DNA of 64,000 bases from Dichetophora obliterata (lineage: Eukaryota; Arthropoda; Insecta; Diptera; Sciomyzidae). The translations under genes and the position numbers were made by a program. The stretch lies in NCBI GenBank assembly GCA_963920525.1, contig OY986436.1, forward strand, positions 183,775,496-183,839,495, given 5' to 3'. The notes below the pieces were generated by a model, which was not told where the DNA came from, made no database searches, and was given only the letters and a program-made list of their open reading frames with translations. This document shows, piece by piece, positions 1-10,719 of this stretch; within the stretch, counting starts at the first letter, position 1; the number at the start of each line of letters is the position of its first letter.

Positions 1-440
1 AATATCTTTGCAAACTAATATTAATTTTATTTTGTTTATTTTGTATTCTGAAGTCACTTTTATTATTTGATATTAGAAATAAGTACCCAAATTTTTTAAA
101 AATCATATTGTGTTAAAATGAATTGCTATCACCTTACCAACCACAAAAAATTTTTAAAAAAATATTTTTATTTTATTTCGTTTATTTTTTATTATTTTAT
201 TTTTATAAGCAAACTTTCGTTTTAGAAATTATTAAATGGAAACAAACAAATAAAATTCACGATCTCAAATAAAAGACTAAAACATGTAATATGTATTACA
301 ATTATCTTTATGTGAAACAATTTGTATGTTATATATTTGTTATACAGTTTGTTAGTTTTGAAACAACGACAATAAATGCAAAATTGTTAACTATGGACAT
401 GTTTATTTATTTCTGCTTATTAAAATTCAAAAATTTCTGA
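1..440. other. AT-rich stretch, nothing recognised
   Basis: Very AT-rich sequence with no reading frame, inverted repeat or RNA signature that I can support. Confidence 0.5.
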
Positions 441-464
441 TATTTCTAAATTTTTCAAAATTTC

Positions 465-700
465 TTATATTCGTGGGATTTTTCGTGGTATTTTTTAATT
501 CGTATGGGATTTTTTGTGGGATTTTTAAATCCATATGGGATTTTTGGTGGTATTTTTAAAACGCGTGGTATTTTTGTGGTAATTTTTAATGATCGTGGGA
601 TTTTTTTTGGTATTTTTTAATTGCTGTGGGAATTTTTTTTGTTTACCTTTACCATGGGAATTTTGGTGGTATTTAATTTATGTTACTTTGGGAAAAAGGT
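465..700. repeat. Degenerate ~30-bp tandem repeat
   Basis: About six imperfect units of roughly 30-33 bp, each built around TGGGATTTTTGTGGTATTTT followed by AATT-like sequence, begin near 473, 506, 537, 567, 597 and 628. Short frames through this block (for example 589-798) are by-products of the repeat and not genes. Confidence 0.7.
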
Positions 701-1378
701 ATTTTCCGTGGGAATTGTTACGAATTTTGGCTGGCAACCTTGATTCAGCTAATGAAATATCTAAAAATCATTCCTTGCAGGAGCAACCAAAATACTAGAA
801 ACTCAATAAATTCAGCAACCATGTACATGCAAATAAGCTGTCCAATTTTCTTTTTCATTCATAAAATTTTGCAATATTTTTTCAGATATTCAAATAGGAA
901 CAAACAGGCAAGGACTTTAAAAAAATACCGATATTTTTGCTCCCTTGTGCACTCAGCCGAAATGATCAAAAATGTAAACAAACTTCTACTTTTGAAGGGG
1001 TATAAAATAAATGTTCCATCAAAATAGCCTGTTCTGTGGAGGATGACTTAAATCAGAGAGTAAAAACGAACGAGCGACGAGTGAAACCTCTTATAATATA
1101 TAATCGTTGGTACCAGCCATTAAAACATCACAAAAAAACAACAGGGAAGCCAATTTATTCATTTGTCCAATTTTTACACAAGAAATAAACATTTTTTTTT
1201 TGACTTTTCCTTAAAAGTTGCAATTTTCTGCGAAAAACCTGTTCCCGCACTTCTTGCAATTTTTAATTCAAAGAGATCATTTTCCGCTTACTCTCTGAAA
1301 TTTTACAACGTGCGGGAACAAACCTATTCTTGTTGAGTTCCAAATTTCATTAAGTGTCCATACACATATTTTTTCATT
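701..1378. other. No gene seen; one short inverted repeat
   Basis: Non-coding AT-rich sequence. The only structure noted is a facing pair, GTTCCCGCAC near 1241 and GTGCGGGAAC near 1311, which could form a hairpin with a loop of about 65 bases. The 115-codon frame at 680-1027 has AT-driven composition and no recognisable domain. Confidence 0.4.
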
Positions 1379-1612
1379 AGGAGTATTCACGATTCAGTGC
1401 ATTTGCCTGTGCAGCTGTGCAGTTAGGTTTTCGTGAACACTCCACTATCACTTTTCAAAGCTGTCAAAATTTTTCAATGCACACATGTCACAACGGCCCA
1501 AGTTCTCAAGTCCTCAAGTTTTAGGCTACAGTAGAAAAGCACTTGTGCAGATTTTTGATGTACGTATATTCCTCAACTGCACGGGCAAGTGCACTGAATC
1601 GTGAATACCCCT
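1379..1612. mobile_element. MITE with AGGGGTATTCACG-type TIRs
   Basis: A 234-bp element whose ends are inverted repeats of about 35 bp. The left end reads AGGAGTATTCACGATTCAGT and the right end is its complement with a few differences. Both ends are flanked by ATT (1376-1378 and 1613-1615), read here as a 3-bp target duplication. TA with a TIR one base shorter cannot be excluded. There is no coding capacity. The hairpin element at 34627-34766 shares the terminal motif AGGGGTRTTCAC. Confidence 0.7.
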
Positions 1613-1615
1613 ATT

Positions 1616-3410
1616 ATCAAGACTTATGTTGGCCGATTTATGTCGTTTCTCTGTTGTGCCAAATTCCAAACGGTTCTACAGAAATTGGTCGAAATATTGT
1701 TCTTGTAGCATTTGATACCGCTCTTCTTTTTCATGTTCTAAAGTTTCACCTTAACTTGAGAATAGATAAAATCAAGCTTTTTCTCCAAAAACAGTCCATT
1801 TCTAAAACAGTTTTCATACTTTGTTTAAACCAACCGGTGGTTAACAGAATTCGGTTCCGGGGACGACTTATGCTAAGTGCGTTCGATTTAAATGTCACAA
1901 CCAAATACGTTGAAGATTCTGTACAAATTAACTTAAATATTATAAAAATTGAATTGTGTCATATGTCGATAAATTAAAGTTGAAGTTCAGGTTTAAAGAA
2001 ACCGTAAGTCTTTTCTGTAAAAAACAAATAAATACAGAATATTTAAATAAATTAAACCTGTTGGAGCATATTAAACTATACAGAACGAAAAGTGAGAGTT
2101 TCGCTAACGTGTCCGGATTGATTCTTTTTCTTTAATAAATGTTTGTTTTTTAACCTTGAGTATGCTTGCGTTCGACACTGGGTCCAAATTGCTTAAAATT
2201 GCTATCAAAAAAATTCCTTAACTTGATTTGGATCAAATTTGGTATGGAGGGACTTGTGGGTACCTTATTCAAATTAAAAAAGTGTTACATTCATAATGAC
2301 GGATCCAATATGGATCAATAGAAAGTCAAAACTAATATAGCAAAAATTGAAACTAAGAAATGCATTTTTGAACATAGATTCTGATGATCCAAATAATTAT
2401 AGTTCCCCCACCTACTACAACCGTTTTCCCCCCTGGTTAAATCGGACAATGAAAAACTATAAATGAATAATTAATATGCATTTCGTAGATATATTTCTCT
2501 ATTGATTTAAAATTAGTTTAGTTTAAAATAACAAAAAATATACACATTCAACTTATTCATGACTTGATTATGTATATGAAATTTGTTTAACAAAACATTT
2601 CAGACAATTGTTACAATTTTTCAAATTTCTACTGGGTCGCCAACATTTGCTACCAAAATATAAGATTTAAATTTTAATAATTTTTTAACCCGCATCCATA
2701 GGAACTTTCTAGAAATGAAAAGCACGTTGTGCACCAATTTGATGCAGATACAAAAAGAATATATAATTCATTAAAATGTTTTTAAATTTTAAAATTTTTT
2801 TTATGCATGATGAATGTTTATTAATTTTGAAATAAGAAAAAACTGCAAATCTTAATTCTAGAAAAAATTTAAAGAAGCAAAAGATTTAAATAAAAACATG
2901 CATGTTTGTTCTTAATATATAATTCTGAAAAAAATTTGCATTAATGTGATGCAAACTACGGATGCAAATTCAATTTTTTTATTTGTTTTACTTAAAAAAT
3001 GTCTTATATATATGTTAGCCCATTTCGCTACTCTTTCTTATATTTCAAGCCAATTTAAATAAATCTTGTATTTTTTCCTTCATTTCATTACAAAGTCCTG
3101 AATTAATTTTTATATTATTTTTTATGTATTAATCTCATGTATAAAAAGATCTACATATCCATGTAAATATTATAGAATTAACTGTTAAATATGTGTAATG
3201 TATTCATTTCACACGATAAAAAATTGTTTTTTTTTAATTTAAATGAAAAAACAAAAAAATACCCCCCAAGATTCATACCTGCCCCTCTGTCTTCTTGGTC
3301 TGGCTACAGGCCTGTATAGTTCCAAAAAATGGGAGTGATCAGCCAACTTTCACTCCTACTTCCAATACAATTGGAGTGCTAATGATGGCATTAGATTGGT
3401 TTTATGCATG
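1616..3410. other. Long AT-rich stretch, no supported gene
   Basis: The 144-codon frame at 1543-1977 begins inside the neighbouring MITE, has no family features I recognise, and is not annotated as a gene. On the minus strand at 1640-1800 a short charged helical-looking segment appears between stops and could be an eroded transposon protein, but it is too short to call. The rest is AT-rich with homopolymer runs. Confidence 0.4.
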
Positions 3411-3418
3411 CTATATAC

Positions 3419-3890
3419 CAGAGCTGGGCGATAAGGATTACGATTACCACACGATTAAGATTGCAGTAATCTTAAAAAAATGCAATTACAATTAAAATAA
3501 CCATTCATCGAACGATCTTAGATAACGATTACAGCAATCGTAATTTCGAAAAAGTTGAAATTGCGATAACTGCAATCGTAATCTAAATTCATTCGATGAA
3601 GGATTACGTTAATTTTAATCTCGTGTTTTGCTCTATAAGGATTACATTAATCGATTACAAGAATAACTTTTATTAGCTATTGGTGAAAACAATGTTCTTC
3701 ATTTTATAAAGTGGATTTCAATGGGAAACATTTTACTGTGTTGTAGATTTATTTTACAATATAATGCTACCATTTCTATATGAAACAACATATTAAATTA
3801 CTGAATTAGGATTACTGTAATCTTTATAAAAAAAACACGAGATTACAATACACGTAATCCTTCATCGAGTAGATTATCGATATCCATTGT
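3419..3890. mobile_element. hAT-type MITE, GATTAC-rich, one end eroded
   Basis: The left end, CAGAGCTGGGCGATAAGGAT, matches the complement of the right end of the better-preserved element at 58528-58769. The body alternates GATTAC-like and TAATC-like blocks in both orientations, so it can fold extensively. The right terminus near 3880-3900 is degraded and no clear target duplication remains. Confidence 0.55.
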
Positions 3891-4651
3891 TACAGCTTAG
3901 ATATTTTTACCTAAAAATGCTCTTGATTGGTCAACCATCACGCCTACTTCCATATTATTTAACATTAAGTACTTAGCTTACATTAAGTAAGTAAAAACAT
4001 TTGTTTGTCTATATTCTAGCTTTTACGCACACTTCGCTTTCGTACATTATTATTTAAATTTTCAAACTTTAAAATAAATATATTAAAATGCGGGCGTGGG
4101 GTTTTAATTCAAATTATAACGCACAATCTAATACCCTTTTTTTAATTAATATATTAAAAATATGCTGATGACATCGATATCATTGGCCATAATACGCGCG
4201 AAGTCAGTGCAGCATTCTCCAGATTAGAAAGAGAGTCAAGTCGAGTGGGTCTGGCAGTGAATGCAGATAAGACGAAATACTTGCTGTCAACAAACAAACA
4301 GTCCCAGCGTCTTGGAACCCGCGTTGCAGTTGACAATACCTCATTCGAGGTTGTGAAGGACTTCGTTTATCTGGGATCCAGCATAAATTCAACCAACGAC
4401 ATCAGCATTGAGATCAAACGAAGAATAACTCTTGCCAACAGGTGTTACTTTGGGCAAAGTAGGCAATTGAGAAGCAGAGCCCTCTCTCGACGAACGAAAA
4501 TCACGCTCTATAAATCGCTCATCATGCCCGTCCTACCTTATGCATCACAAACCTGGACGCTGAGCAGTTTAGATGAAAAGACTTTAGGAGCACTCGAGAG
4601 AAAGATTCTTCGTAAGATCTACGGTCCAATCTGCGTCAATGGCGAGTACCG

Positions 4652-5230
4652 CCCTCCAGGGAAAATCGGAAGGCTTCCATCTAAAAGTGATAAAGAAACA
4701 TTCCCCACCGTATCTTTTGAAAGCTTAAGGGTAGTTTTGTATTAATATTGTTTCCAAACCGTATCTTTTGGAAGCTTAAGGGTAGTTTTGTATTTATATT
4801 GTTTCCACACCGCATCTTTAAGAATGCATTTGGGAACTTTTATTTATTGTCAAGCAATGACAATTGAAAATATTAATATCATTGTTTTCTAGCCGCTTAT
4901 TGTAGAATTCGATAGTCTAGTGGTAGCGCGCTCGACTGTCGCTCAGGGGTCCCGGGTTCGAATCCTGGCCGAATCCATTTTCATAACAAGGGAGAGGAAT
5001 GCTTCCACATTAATTCTTAAAACAGGGGAGAGGACTGCTTCCAATACACTTTTGAGGACAGCGGAGAGGAATGTTTCCACATGACTTTTTAACACAGCGG
5101 GGAGGAATGTTTCCCTCTAATGACATGCTATGTAAAAAAAGCAATGGAGTGTGCAACAAAGGGGAATGCTTTCTAAATTCCATGGAATGTTTCCTGGTAA
5201 CATCCGGAAATGCTCACATTTCCTGGAGGG
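4652..5230 (+). mobile_element. CCCTCCAGG-TIR element carrying a tRNA-like sequence, copy 1
   Basis: This is a 579-bp non-autonomous element starting CCCTCCAGG and ending CCTGGAGGG, flanked by CG on both sides (4650-4651 and 5231-5232). It sits inside the RT pseudogene, so the borders are fixed by the interrupted host frame. Internal order: two to three copies of a roughly 50-bp unit containing TCTTTTGGAAGCTTAAGGGT, a tRNA-like sequence at 4905-4976, then about four units of roughly 38 bp containing GGAGAGGAATGTTTCC. No protein is encoded. Two further copies lie at 26878-27419 and 27558-28077. Confidence 0.85.
4905..4976 (+). ncRNA. tRNA-like sequence (Asp-GTC-like) inside a TIR element
   Basis: This 72-nt stretch has an A box (TAGTCTAGTGG) and a consensus B box (GGTTCGAATCC). 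The T arm is good (CCGGG / TTCGAAT loop / CCTGG). The candidate anticodon loop CTGTCGC places GTC at 34-36. The acceptor stem pairs mostly (GAATTCG with CGAATCC, one mismatch), but the D and anticodon stems are weak. It is probably a tRNA-derived polymerase III promoter and not a functional tRNA gene. It is conserved in all three copies of the element. Confidence 0.6.
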
Positions 5231-5661
5231 CGAATACGGTGGAATGATGAACTGTATGAGCTGTGCGCTGTCATCGACATAGTCAAGCGCATTAAAATCG
5301 AGCGGCTTCGCTGGCTAGGTCATGTTCAGCGTATAAAAGACGATGCTCCAGTGAAGAAAACATTCGATTCGGTACCCAGCGGCGGTCAACGCAGAAGAGC
5401 GGTCAACGACCGCATCTTCGTTGGAAAGACCAAGTAGAGGACAACCTGACGAAGCTTGGAATTTCCAACTGGCGCCAGCAAGCGAAAGACAGAAATGGCT
5501 GGCACAAATTCTTAGATGAGGCCAAGACCGACATACGGTTGTAGCGTCAACTAAGTAAGTTAGTATATTAAAAGTATTAATATCAATAATGGAAGGAATA
5601 GTCCGAAGGATTAGAAACGGTTTTTCCAATATTTTTATTGCAAAGTACAATTGAGGGGCTT

Positions 5662-5892
5662 ATTGCAAGAACATGATAAGCCACATAAAAAATATTTTGA
5701 AACAATCGACTATGAAGTTTTGAAAAATGTATGAAAAAATGGAATTGAACACAGAAGCTTTTACAAATAGGTTAGAAAGTTAATAAGAAATAGCCAAAAT
5801 CTCTTTAGTGGTTGTTGGCAATGCGTTGAGTAATGGTATCGAGCGCAAAAAATCGATTTTTTAGATCATGTGGCTTATCACGTTATTACAAT
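5662..5892. mobile_element. Short inverted-repeat element (MITE-like)
   Basis: The motif AACATGATAAGCCACAT near 5669 is repeated in reverse complement, with one change, near 5869. Similarity extends a few bases outward on each side. The element is about 230 bp and non-coding; its exact termini and target duplication are not clear. Confidence 0.45.
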
Positions 5893-6329
5893 TAATATAA
5901 TTAATAAGAATAAGTTTGAGAGTTTCAGAGTTCCCAAAAATGTAAGCGAGCGTAATATTTATTTTTGATTAATATTATTTTTGTTCTTCTTGTGTAAAGA
6001 ATTTAAGCATTCTCATTTTAACTGTTCGCAGGTTATTTATACAAAAATATTTTAAAAGAATGAAATAGCAATAGAAAACTACCTCTAGTATTAAAAATAT
6101 TTTAATATATCTCATTCAAGTGTAAGAATTGTTCCATTTGTTTTTTAGATTTTGTAAATTTATGTACAAATTTTTGTAACTTAAATATTTTTATTGGGTT
6201 AATTATTTCTTCAGTTTTCCTGATGATGAATTGCAGAGTCAATTTGAAATATCGAAAATAAAAATCAACAACAAAATTATATATAAAATAATTTTTTATT
6301 TATTTTGTTTGAAAGTATGTAAGGGATTA
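5893..6329. other. AT-rich spacer, nothing recognised
   Basis: No coding frame, inverted repeat or RNA signature was seen in this segment. Confidence 0.4.
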
Positions 6330-6894
6330 TTTTTTTATTTTTAGAAAATAACGGCATGGTGTGGTATCAAAGAGTTAAAATTAAAAAAATTATGCATTAC
6401 AAGGCATTATGATAATTTGCATGGCCAATATAAGGTAATTTTGGGCCATGCGATAAAGAAATTAAGTAATTATTTAAAAGTTGCGTGTCCACATATCATA
6501 TCATATCGCTTTTTGCAGATTTGTATTGCGAAATTAAATTAATAAGTAGTGGAAGGAATGTCTAAAGGAAACAGACCGACAGACGGAAATGTAAAAAGGC
6601 CTACTAATAGTAAAAAACAAGTATGTTTTTTTATTGTGCTTATGTTGCTTATTGTGTTTTGCCAAGGCTATACTGACAGCATAAGATGCTTTTATTATAC
6701 GTATTTGGAACAGATCACTATATGATATGATATGTGGACATGCCGCTTTTAAATAATTAATTAATTTCTCCATAGCATGCCCTACAATGCCCTTATATTG
6801 ACCATGCAAATTATCGTAATGCCTTGTTATGCATAATTTTTTAATTTTACCTCTTTGTTGCCGCGCCATGCCGTTATTTTCTAAAAATAAAAAA
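6330..6894. mobile_element. Fold-back element with ~180-bp arms
   Basis: The left arm (about 6330-6510, containing AGAAAATAACGGCATGG) is repeated in reverse complement at about 6718-6894, with a central loop of about 200 bp. The 111-codon minus-strand frame at 6534-6869 lies mostly in the loop and right arm, shows no protein family features, and is treated as incidental. It abuts another fold-back at 6895. Confidence 0.7.
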
Positions 6895-7640
6895 TTTTGT
6901 TGATTTTATATGATTTAAATACAAATTCTAAGTGTTTGATAGTTTAAATCATACTTGATTTTAAATACAAATTCTAGTTGTTTGATAGTTTGATGGTCAA
7001 AGTTAGAACAATTAATTGTACTAACGAATCTTTCCTAAGAAACAACAACAACAATAAAGTTTTTTTCAGCAAACTTTAATCAAATGGTAGAGCACGACCA
7101 AACAGAAACAAGCTGAAAATATATCAACAAAAATCTAAAAACAACTTCAGTAACCATGCTTTGTCATTGGAAGACTTCCAGCATACTGTTGGACTCCATA
7201 TAATAACATAAGCATAAAGGCTAAAGTAAAGCAAAAATACAACAACAAATGTGAGCATGTGAAATGGGAGAAAAACTGAGAAATTGATACTTCAAATCTT
7301 ATCGCCTATGTGGTGCAGTGCGCTAGTGCGCGCTTGCACGGGTATCACAAAAATTTCTGATGTAGCCTTTAGCACGGCCGAAATTGCAATAAAATCAGCT
7401 AGTGATTTTTTCCTTTTCATATTGAAAAAACTTTGTTGTTGTTGTTTCTTTGGAAAGATTCGTTAGTACAATTAATTGTTCTAACTTTGACCCTAAGCTC
7501 AATAAACGATTTTAAATTATCAAACAACTAGCATTTTTATTTAAAATTAAGTATGATTTAAACTATCATACATTTAGAATTTGTATTCAAATCATATAAA
7601 ATCAACATAATAAATAACAAGGTCATTTAGAAAAAACTTT
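6895..7640. mobile_element. Fold-back element, family shared with 38.8-39.8 kb
   Basis: The arms, about 6899-7050 and 7432-7606, are reverse complements that share TATATGATTTAAATACAAAT and GTTCTAACTTTGACC-type blocks. The centre contains CAACAACAACAA runs and a GC-richer segment (7300-7380). Homologous centres occur in the opposite orientation at 38930-39150 and 39502-39720. No convincing protein is encoded; the small frames that recur across copies follow the repeat. Confidence 0.65.
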
Positions 7641-7682
7641 AATAAAAAATTTTTTCATACACACTTCCAAAAGTTTTGCATA

Positions 7683-7759
7683 TATACAATTTTATACAGT
7701 GTAATCTTACGTTATATCTGTTATACAATTTTATACAGTGTAATCTTACGTTATATCTA
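7683..7759. repeat. 39-bp tandem duplication
   Basis: A unit starting TATACAATTTTATACAGTGT is present twice in tandem, at 7683 and 7722, essentially identical. Confidence 0.8.
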
Positions 7760-8006
7760 TGTCGATGAGCAATAACAGCTTAAGTCATATTTCAAAGTTT
7801 CCAGAAATCTTGATTCAAAGTTTTCAATCGCCATATAAGTTATATGAAAGGTTCTTTTGTTTTTGCGATATATATTTAGCTAAGGTCATGCTAGAAGTTC
7901 TAGATTTTGTGTTTTCATAATGACATATACGTGGAACACAACTATATCAATAACTCAGTTCTGTCTTCAATCGACTTAAGCTGTTATTGCTTATCGACAC
8001 AGATAT
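7753..8006. mobile_element. MITE-like inverted repeat
   Basis: The left arm 7753-7787 (containing GAGCAATAACAGCTTAAGTC) is matched by its complement at 7973-8006 with very few changes. The 254-bp element has no coding capacity and partly overlaps the tandem duplication on its left. Confidence 0.6.
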
Positions 8007-8084
8007 AATATAATATATTCAAGGAACATGCAAGCGCAGTTCTTATCTGCTTGACATTCGTTTGAACACTGATGGTCCAGTTAA

Positions 8085-8510
8085 GGCTGGATTAGCCAAG
8101 CGTAAGGTAACGTAGCGCGACGTTGCCAATTGTCAAGCTAAAATCTGTTTAATGATAAATGTGTACAAGTCGTTACCGAAATCGTAACGTGGCGTGACGC
8201 AGCGTAGAAGTCTGTAGAAAATAGATTTCTACGCAACGTTACGATTTTTGGCAGTTCGACAGCTATGTTACAAGCGAAAAAATTTGTTTAACTTCACATT
8301 TTTGTAAATTTTAATACTATATAAGAAAGAATGCAATCTTTTATTGACGAGGAGAAGTAAATACGCCTTCTAGAATAAAATGAGTGCCCTGCACTACGCT
8401 GCCTGCACTACGTTGGATTACGATTTCGGTAATCGCTTATCCTCGAGGCAACGTCGCACTACGCTACATTCCGCTGCGCCACCTCACGTTACGCTTGGGT
8501 AATCAAGCCT
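8085..8510. mobile_element. PIF/Harbinger-like MITE with TTA target duplication
   Basis: The ends read AGGCTGGATTAGCCAAGCGT and, on the other strand, AGGCTTGATTACCCAAGCGT. TTA flanks both ends (8082-8084 and 8511-8513), matching the 3-bp TWA preference known for PIF/Harbinger. The right TTA is followed directly by the next MITE. The interior is CG-rich for this window (ACGTTACG-type blocks) and non-coding. Confidence 0.65.
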
Positions 8511-8513
8511 TTA

Positions 8514-8904
8514 GCCTCGCATGGCATAGCAGTGCATGGCTTAACAAGCGTCACATCGAAATCTGTTTAATAGGATTTGTGTGTATCTGATTATGCACAA
8601 CATGGCAACGCATGGCAATGCTCAGATAAAAACAGAAATGCATCTCTGACTACATAGATAAACATGGAAGATCTATTTCATTTTAATATCTTTGTATTCT
8701 TCTATGTATTTGACGTTTTGGCAAAACAAATGTGAAGTTGTAAAATTGTTTGATCAGGTGCGGTTAATTTATTAAAATAAAATCGTTGTATTCTTGTTTT
8801 TGTTGTTATATTTTGACTATGTGACTAGGCGTTGCATAATCACCATTTATTTGGCTGTGTGCTAGCTGCTTATCTGCGTTGCATGCGCTGCTGTGCCATG
8901 CGAG
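8514..8904. mobile_element. MITE with GCCTCGCATGGCA TIRs
   Basis: GCCTCGCATGGCATAGCAGT at the left is matched in reverse complement by the right end at 8878-8904 (TGCCATGCGAGGC). The flanks are TTA on the left and TAA on the right, so the duplication is either TA or a mutated TTA. It sits directly against the MITE at 8085-8510. No coding capacity. Confidence 0.55.
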
Positions 8905-9335
8905 GCTAACTGGGCCATGAAGCTTTGATCGTTCTGTAGGTGAGATAAATACATATTTTACAGCACAAACACAGTCGCAAGTGTGCAAAGCTGCCCGACA
9001 CTGATCTAGACTATTCGCATTTTCGAGACTGAATTTTTTGACGTAGAACTACGTCTTACAGCGCGGTTTGTATGGGGGTCATTTTCACAAATTTTTTTCA
9101 AGCACATTTGATTGTTATAGTTGACACTTTGGGGTATAGCTACAGCCTTTAATATTCATCGTACAAGGAAAAAATATATGCCAAAATATCAGTTAGAGTA
9201 CGAATGAAACCAATATCTTACTTTGGGATTTGTCACTTCTTTAATAGAGTCACAAAATAACAAAATTTTAGAAGAATACATTCATATATTCATATGAGAA
9301 AAGTTATACACAATCTGCATATGCTGTTTTTATGA
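8905..9335. other. No gene seen; 16-bp palindrome
   Basis: Non-coding sequence. GACGTAGAACTACGTC at 9040-9055 is a near-perfect palindrome with an AA centre, and I cannot assign it a role. Confidence 0.35.
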
Positions 9336-9431
9336 TTGTTGTTGTGGTTGTTGTTGTTGTTGTTGTTGTTGTGGTTGTTGGTTTGATTCGCAATCGTGTC
9401 GTTTGTTGTTGTGCTGCTTTTGTTGTTGTTT
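9336..9431. repeat. (GTT)n microsatellite
   Basis: Runs of TTG/GTT triplets with occasional GTG interruptions occupy 9336-9381 and resume at about 9400-9431. Confidence 0.85.
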
Positions 9432-9460
9432 TTAATATGTATTTATTTAAAATGAACATA

Positions 9461-10144
9461 CAGCTGCGGTCAAAATAATAGCAGCGCCTTTATATTCATA
9501 CATGTTTGGATAAATAATACTAGTCTACGAATTTCGGATTTGGTAAGTCCATTTTCATTCCTATATGTACTTTCAATACTCGTTCCAACTCCGTGCTCAG
9601 TTTCCTCCTATATTGTAAAATTTTCGAGACACAGGGTGTTTCACGTTTTTGGCAAGTGTTTAGTAATATTGATCTCGAATCTAAACTACTCACCATAAAA
9701 TAAAAAGTATAATTTTGTATTTTTTTTAAATTCTAACTTTGGACAGTAACAGCTCCGCTAAAACAAAAGATAGAAAATTTGTCGATATTTTGTTGGATAA
9801 TCTCAAAATTTTTTCTCCGCTACAGCACATGACACGAAAGCGATTGATATAAATACTTATAAAAAATCTGATAATTTTTCTAAAATAAAAAATATTATTT
9901 TTTATTTTATGGTGAGTAGTTTAGATTCTAGATCAATAATACTAAACACGTACCAAAACCGTAAAACACCCTGAATCTTGAAAGTTTTACAATATAGGAG
10001 GAAACTGAGTACGGAGTTAGAACGAGTGTTGAAAGTACATATAGGAATGAAAATGGACTTACCGGATCCGAAATTTGTAGAATAGTATTATTTATGCAAA
10101 CATGTCTGAATATAAGGGTACTGCTATTATTTTGACCGCAGCTG
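9461..10144. mobile_element. Tc1/mariner-type fold-back with ~247-bp TIRs
   Basis: This 684-bp element begins CAGCTGCGGTCAAAATAATA and ends with the complement. It is flanked by TA on both sides (9459-9460 and 10145-10146). The arms 9461-9707 and 9897-10144 are near-complete reverse complements, leaving a centre of about 190 bp. TA duplication plus CAG-initial termini fit Tc1/mariner-like transposition. No transposase is present. Confidence 0.8.
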
Positions 10145-10146
10145 TA

Positions 10147-10717
10147 TACAAATACACATGAGTTGCTTTCGTGTTTGTCGGTTGTCATTAGTTTTGTTTA
10201 TTTTCAGCAAGAAAAATACAATAGAGAATGCAGGTGCATGTAGCTGAAGAGCCAGTATGTATTACTACTACGCAGGTTTGAGCATGCTTTGCTAAGTATG
10301 CGTTGTACTTTGAAAACTCTATATATTTTTGAAATATAATAAATCCGATTTATTTACATTATGCATTATAATTTTTCCATATTAAAAATCTATTTTGTTA
10401 ACTAAAATTCAAATTTAAAATAACTTTTAAAATATACATACAGTTAAAACAGGAAAAATAAATAATTCACATTTTTCCGAAATATATATTTCCATTTATT
10501 AAACATAACTTTATATTGCATAAAAAGTTAAACAGCATAAAAATGAACAAGAACAACAAATTCATCACTAAAATATCAAACGAAAAATTATTATCAAAAC
10601 AAATTTGTTTAAAATAATTTTCATTTAGAAGATGAAATGCTTTTAAATAGTTCTGAAAGATATAAATAAAAAAATCATAATTTTTCTCTATTAATGTATA
10701 AACAGGAATTCTACGTC
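10147..10717. other. AT-rich spacer, nothing recognised
   Basis: The 140-codon minus-strand frame at 10467-10889 runs across the left border of the next mariner element and has no family features. It is regarded as a shadow. Confidence 0.4.
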
Positions 10718-10719
10718 TA

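Larger units (their letters stand above)
4161..5545 (+). pseudogene. RTE-like non-LTR reverse transcriptase C-terminal half, split and frameshifted
   Basis: The frame opens in the catalytic box YADD (4161-4172) and continues through a typical non-LTR thumb region (LGSSI, then VLPYASQTWTL) to VNGEYR at 4651. It is then interrupted by the TIR element at 4652-5230 and resumes as RIRWNDELYELC from 5231. The tail motif RLRWLGHVQRI is at about 5305-5337. A stop at 5435-5437 is bypassed by a frameshift into RPHLRWKDQVEDNLTKLG, ending at a TAG near 5543. Endonuclease and upstream RT motifs are absent, which is usual for 5'-truncated copies. Removing the inserted element rejoins the frame at a CG dinucleotide. 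The clade assignment (RTE-like) rests on resemblance of the tail motifs from memory and is less certain than the RT call. Confidence 0.8.

Noticed and set aside
1543..1977. 144-codon plus-strand frame
   Set aside because: It starts within a MITE, has no domain pattern, and is of a length expected by chance in this much sequence.
4905..4976. A functional tRNA-Asp gene
   Set aside because: D and anticodon stems pair poorly, the acceptor has a mismatch, and it occurs only inside a repeated element; kept as tRNA-like.
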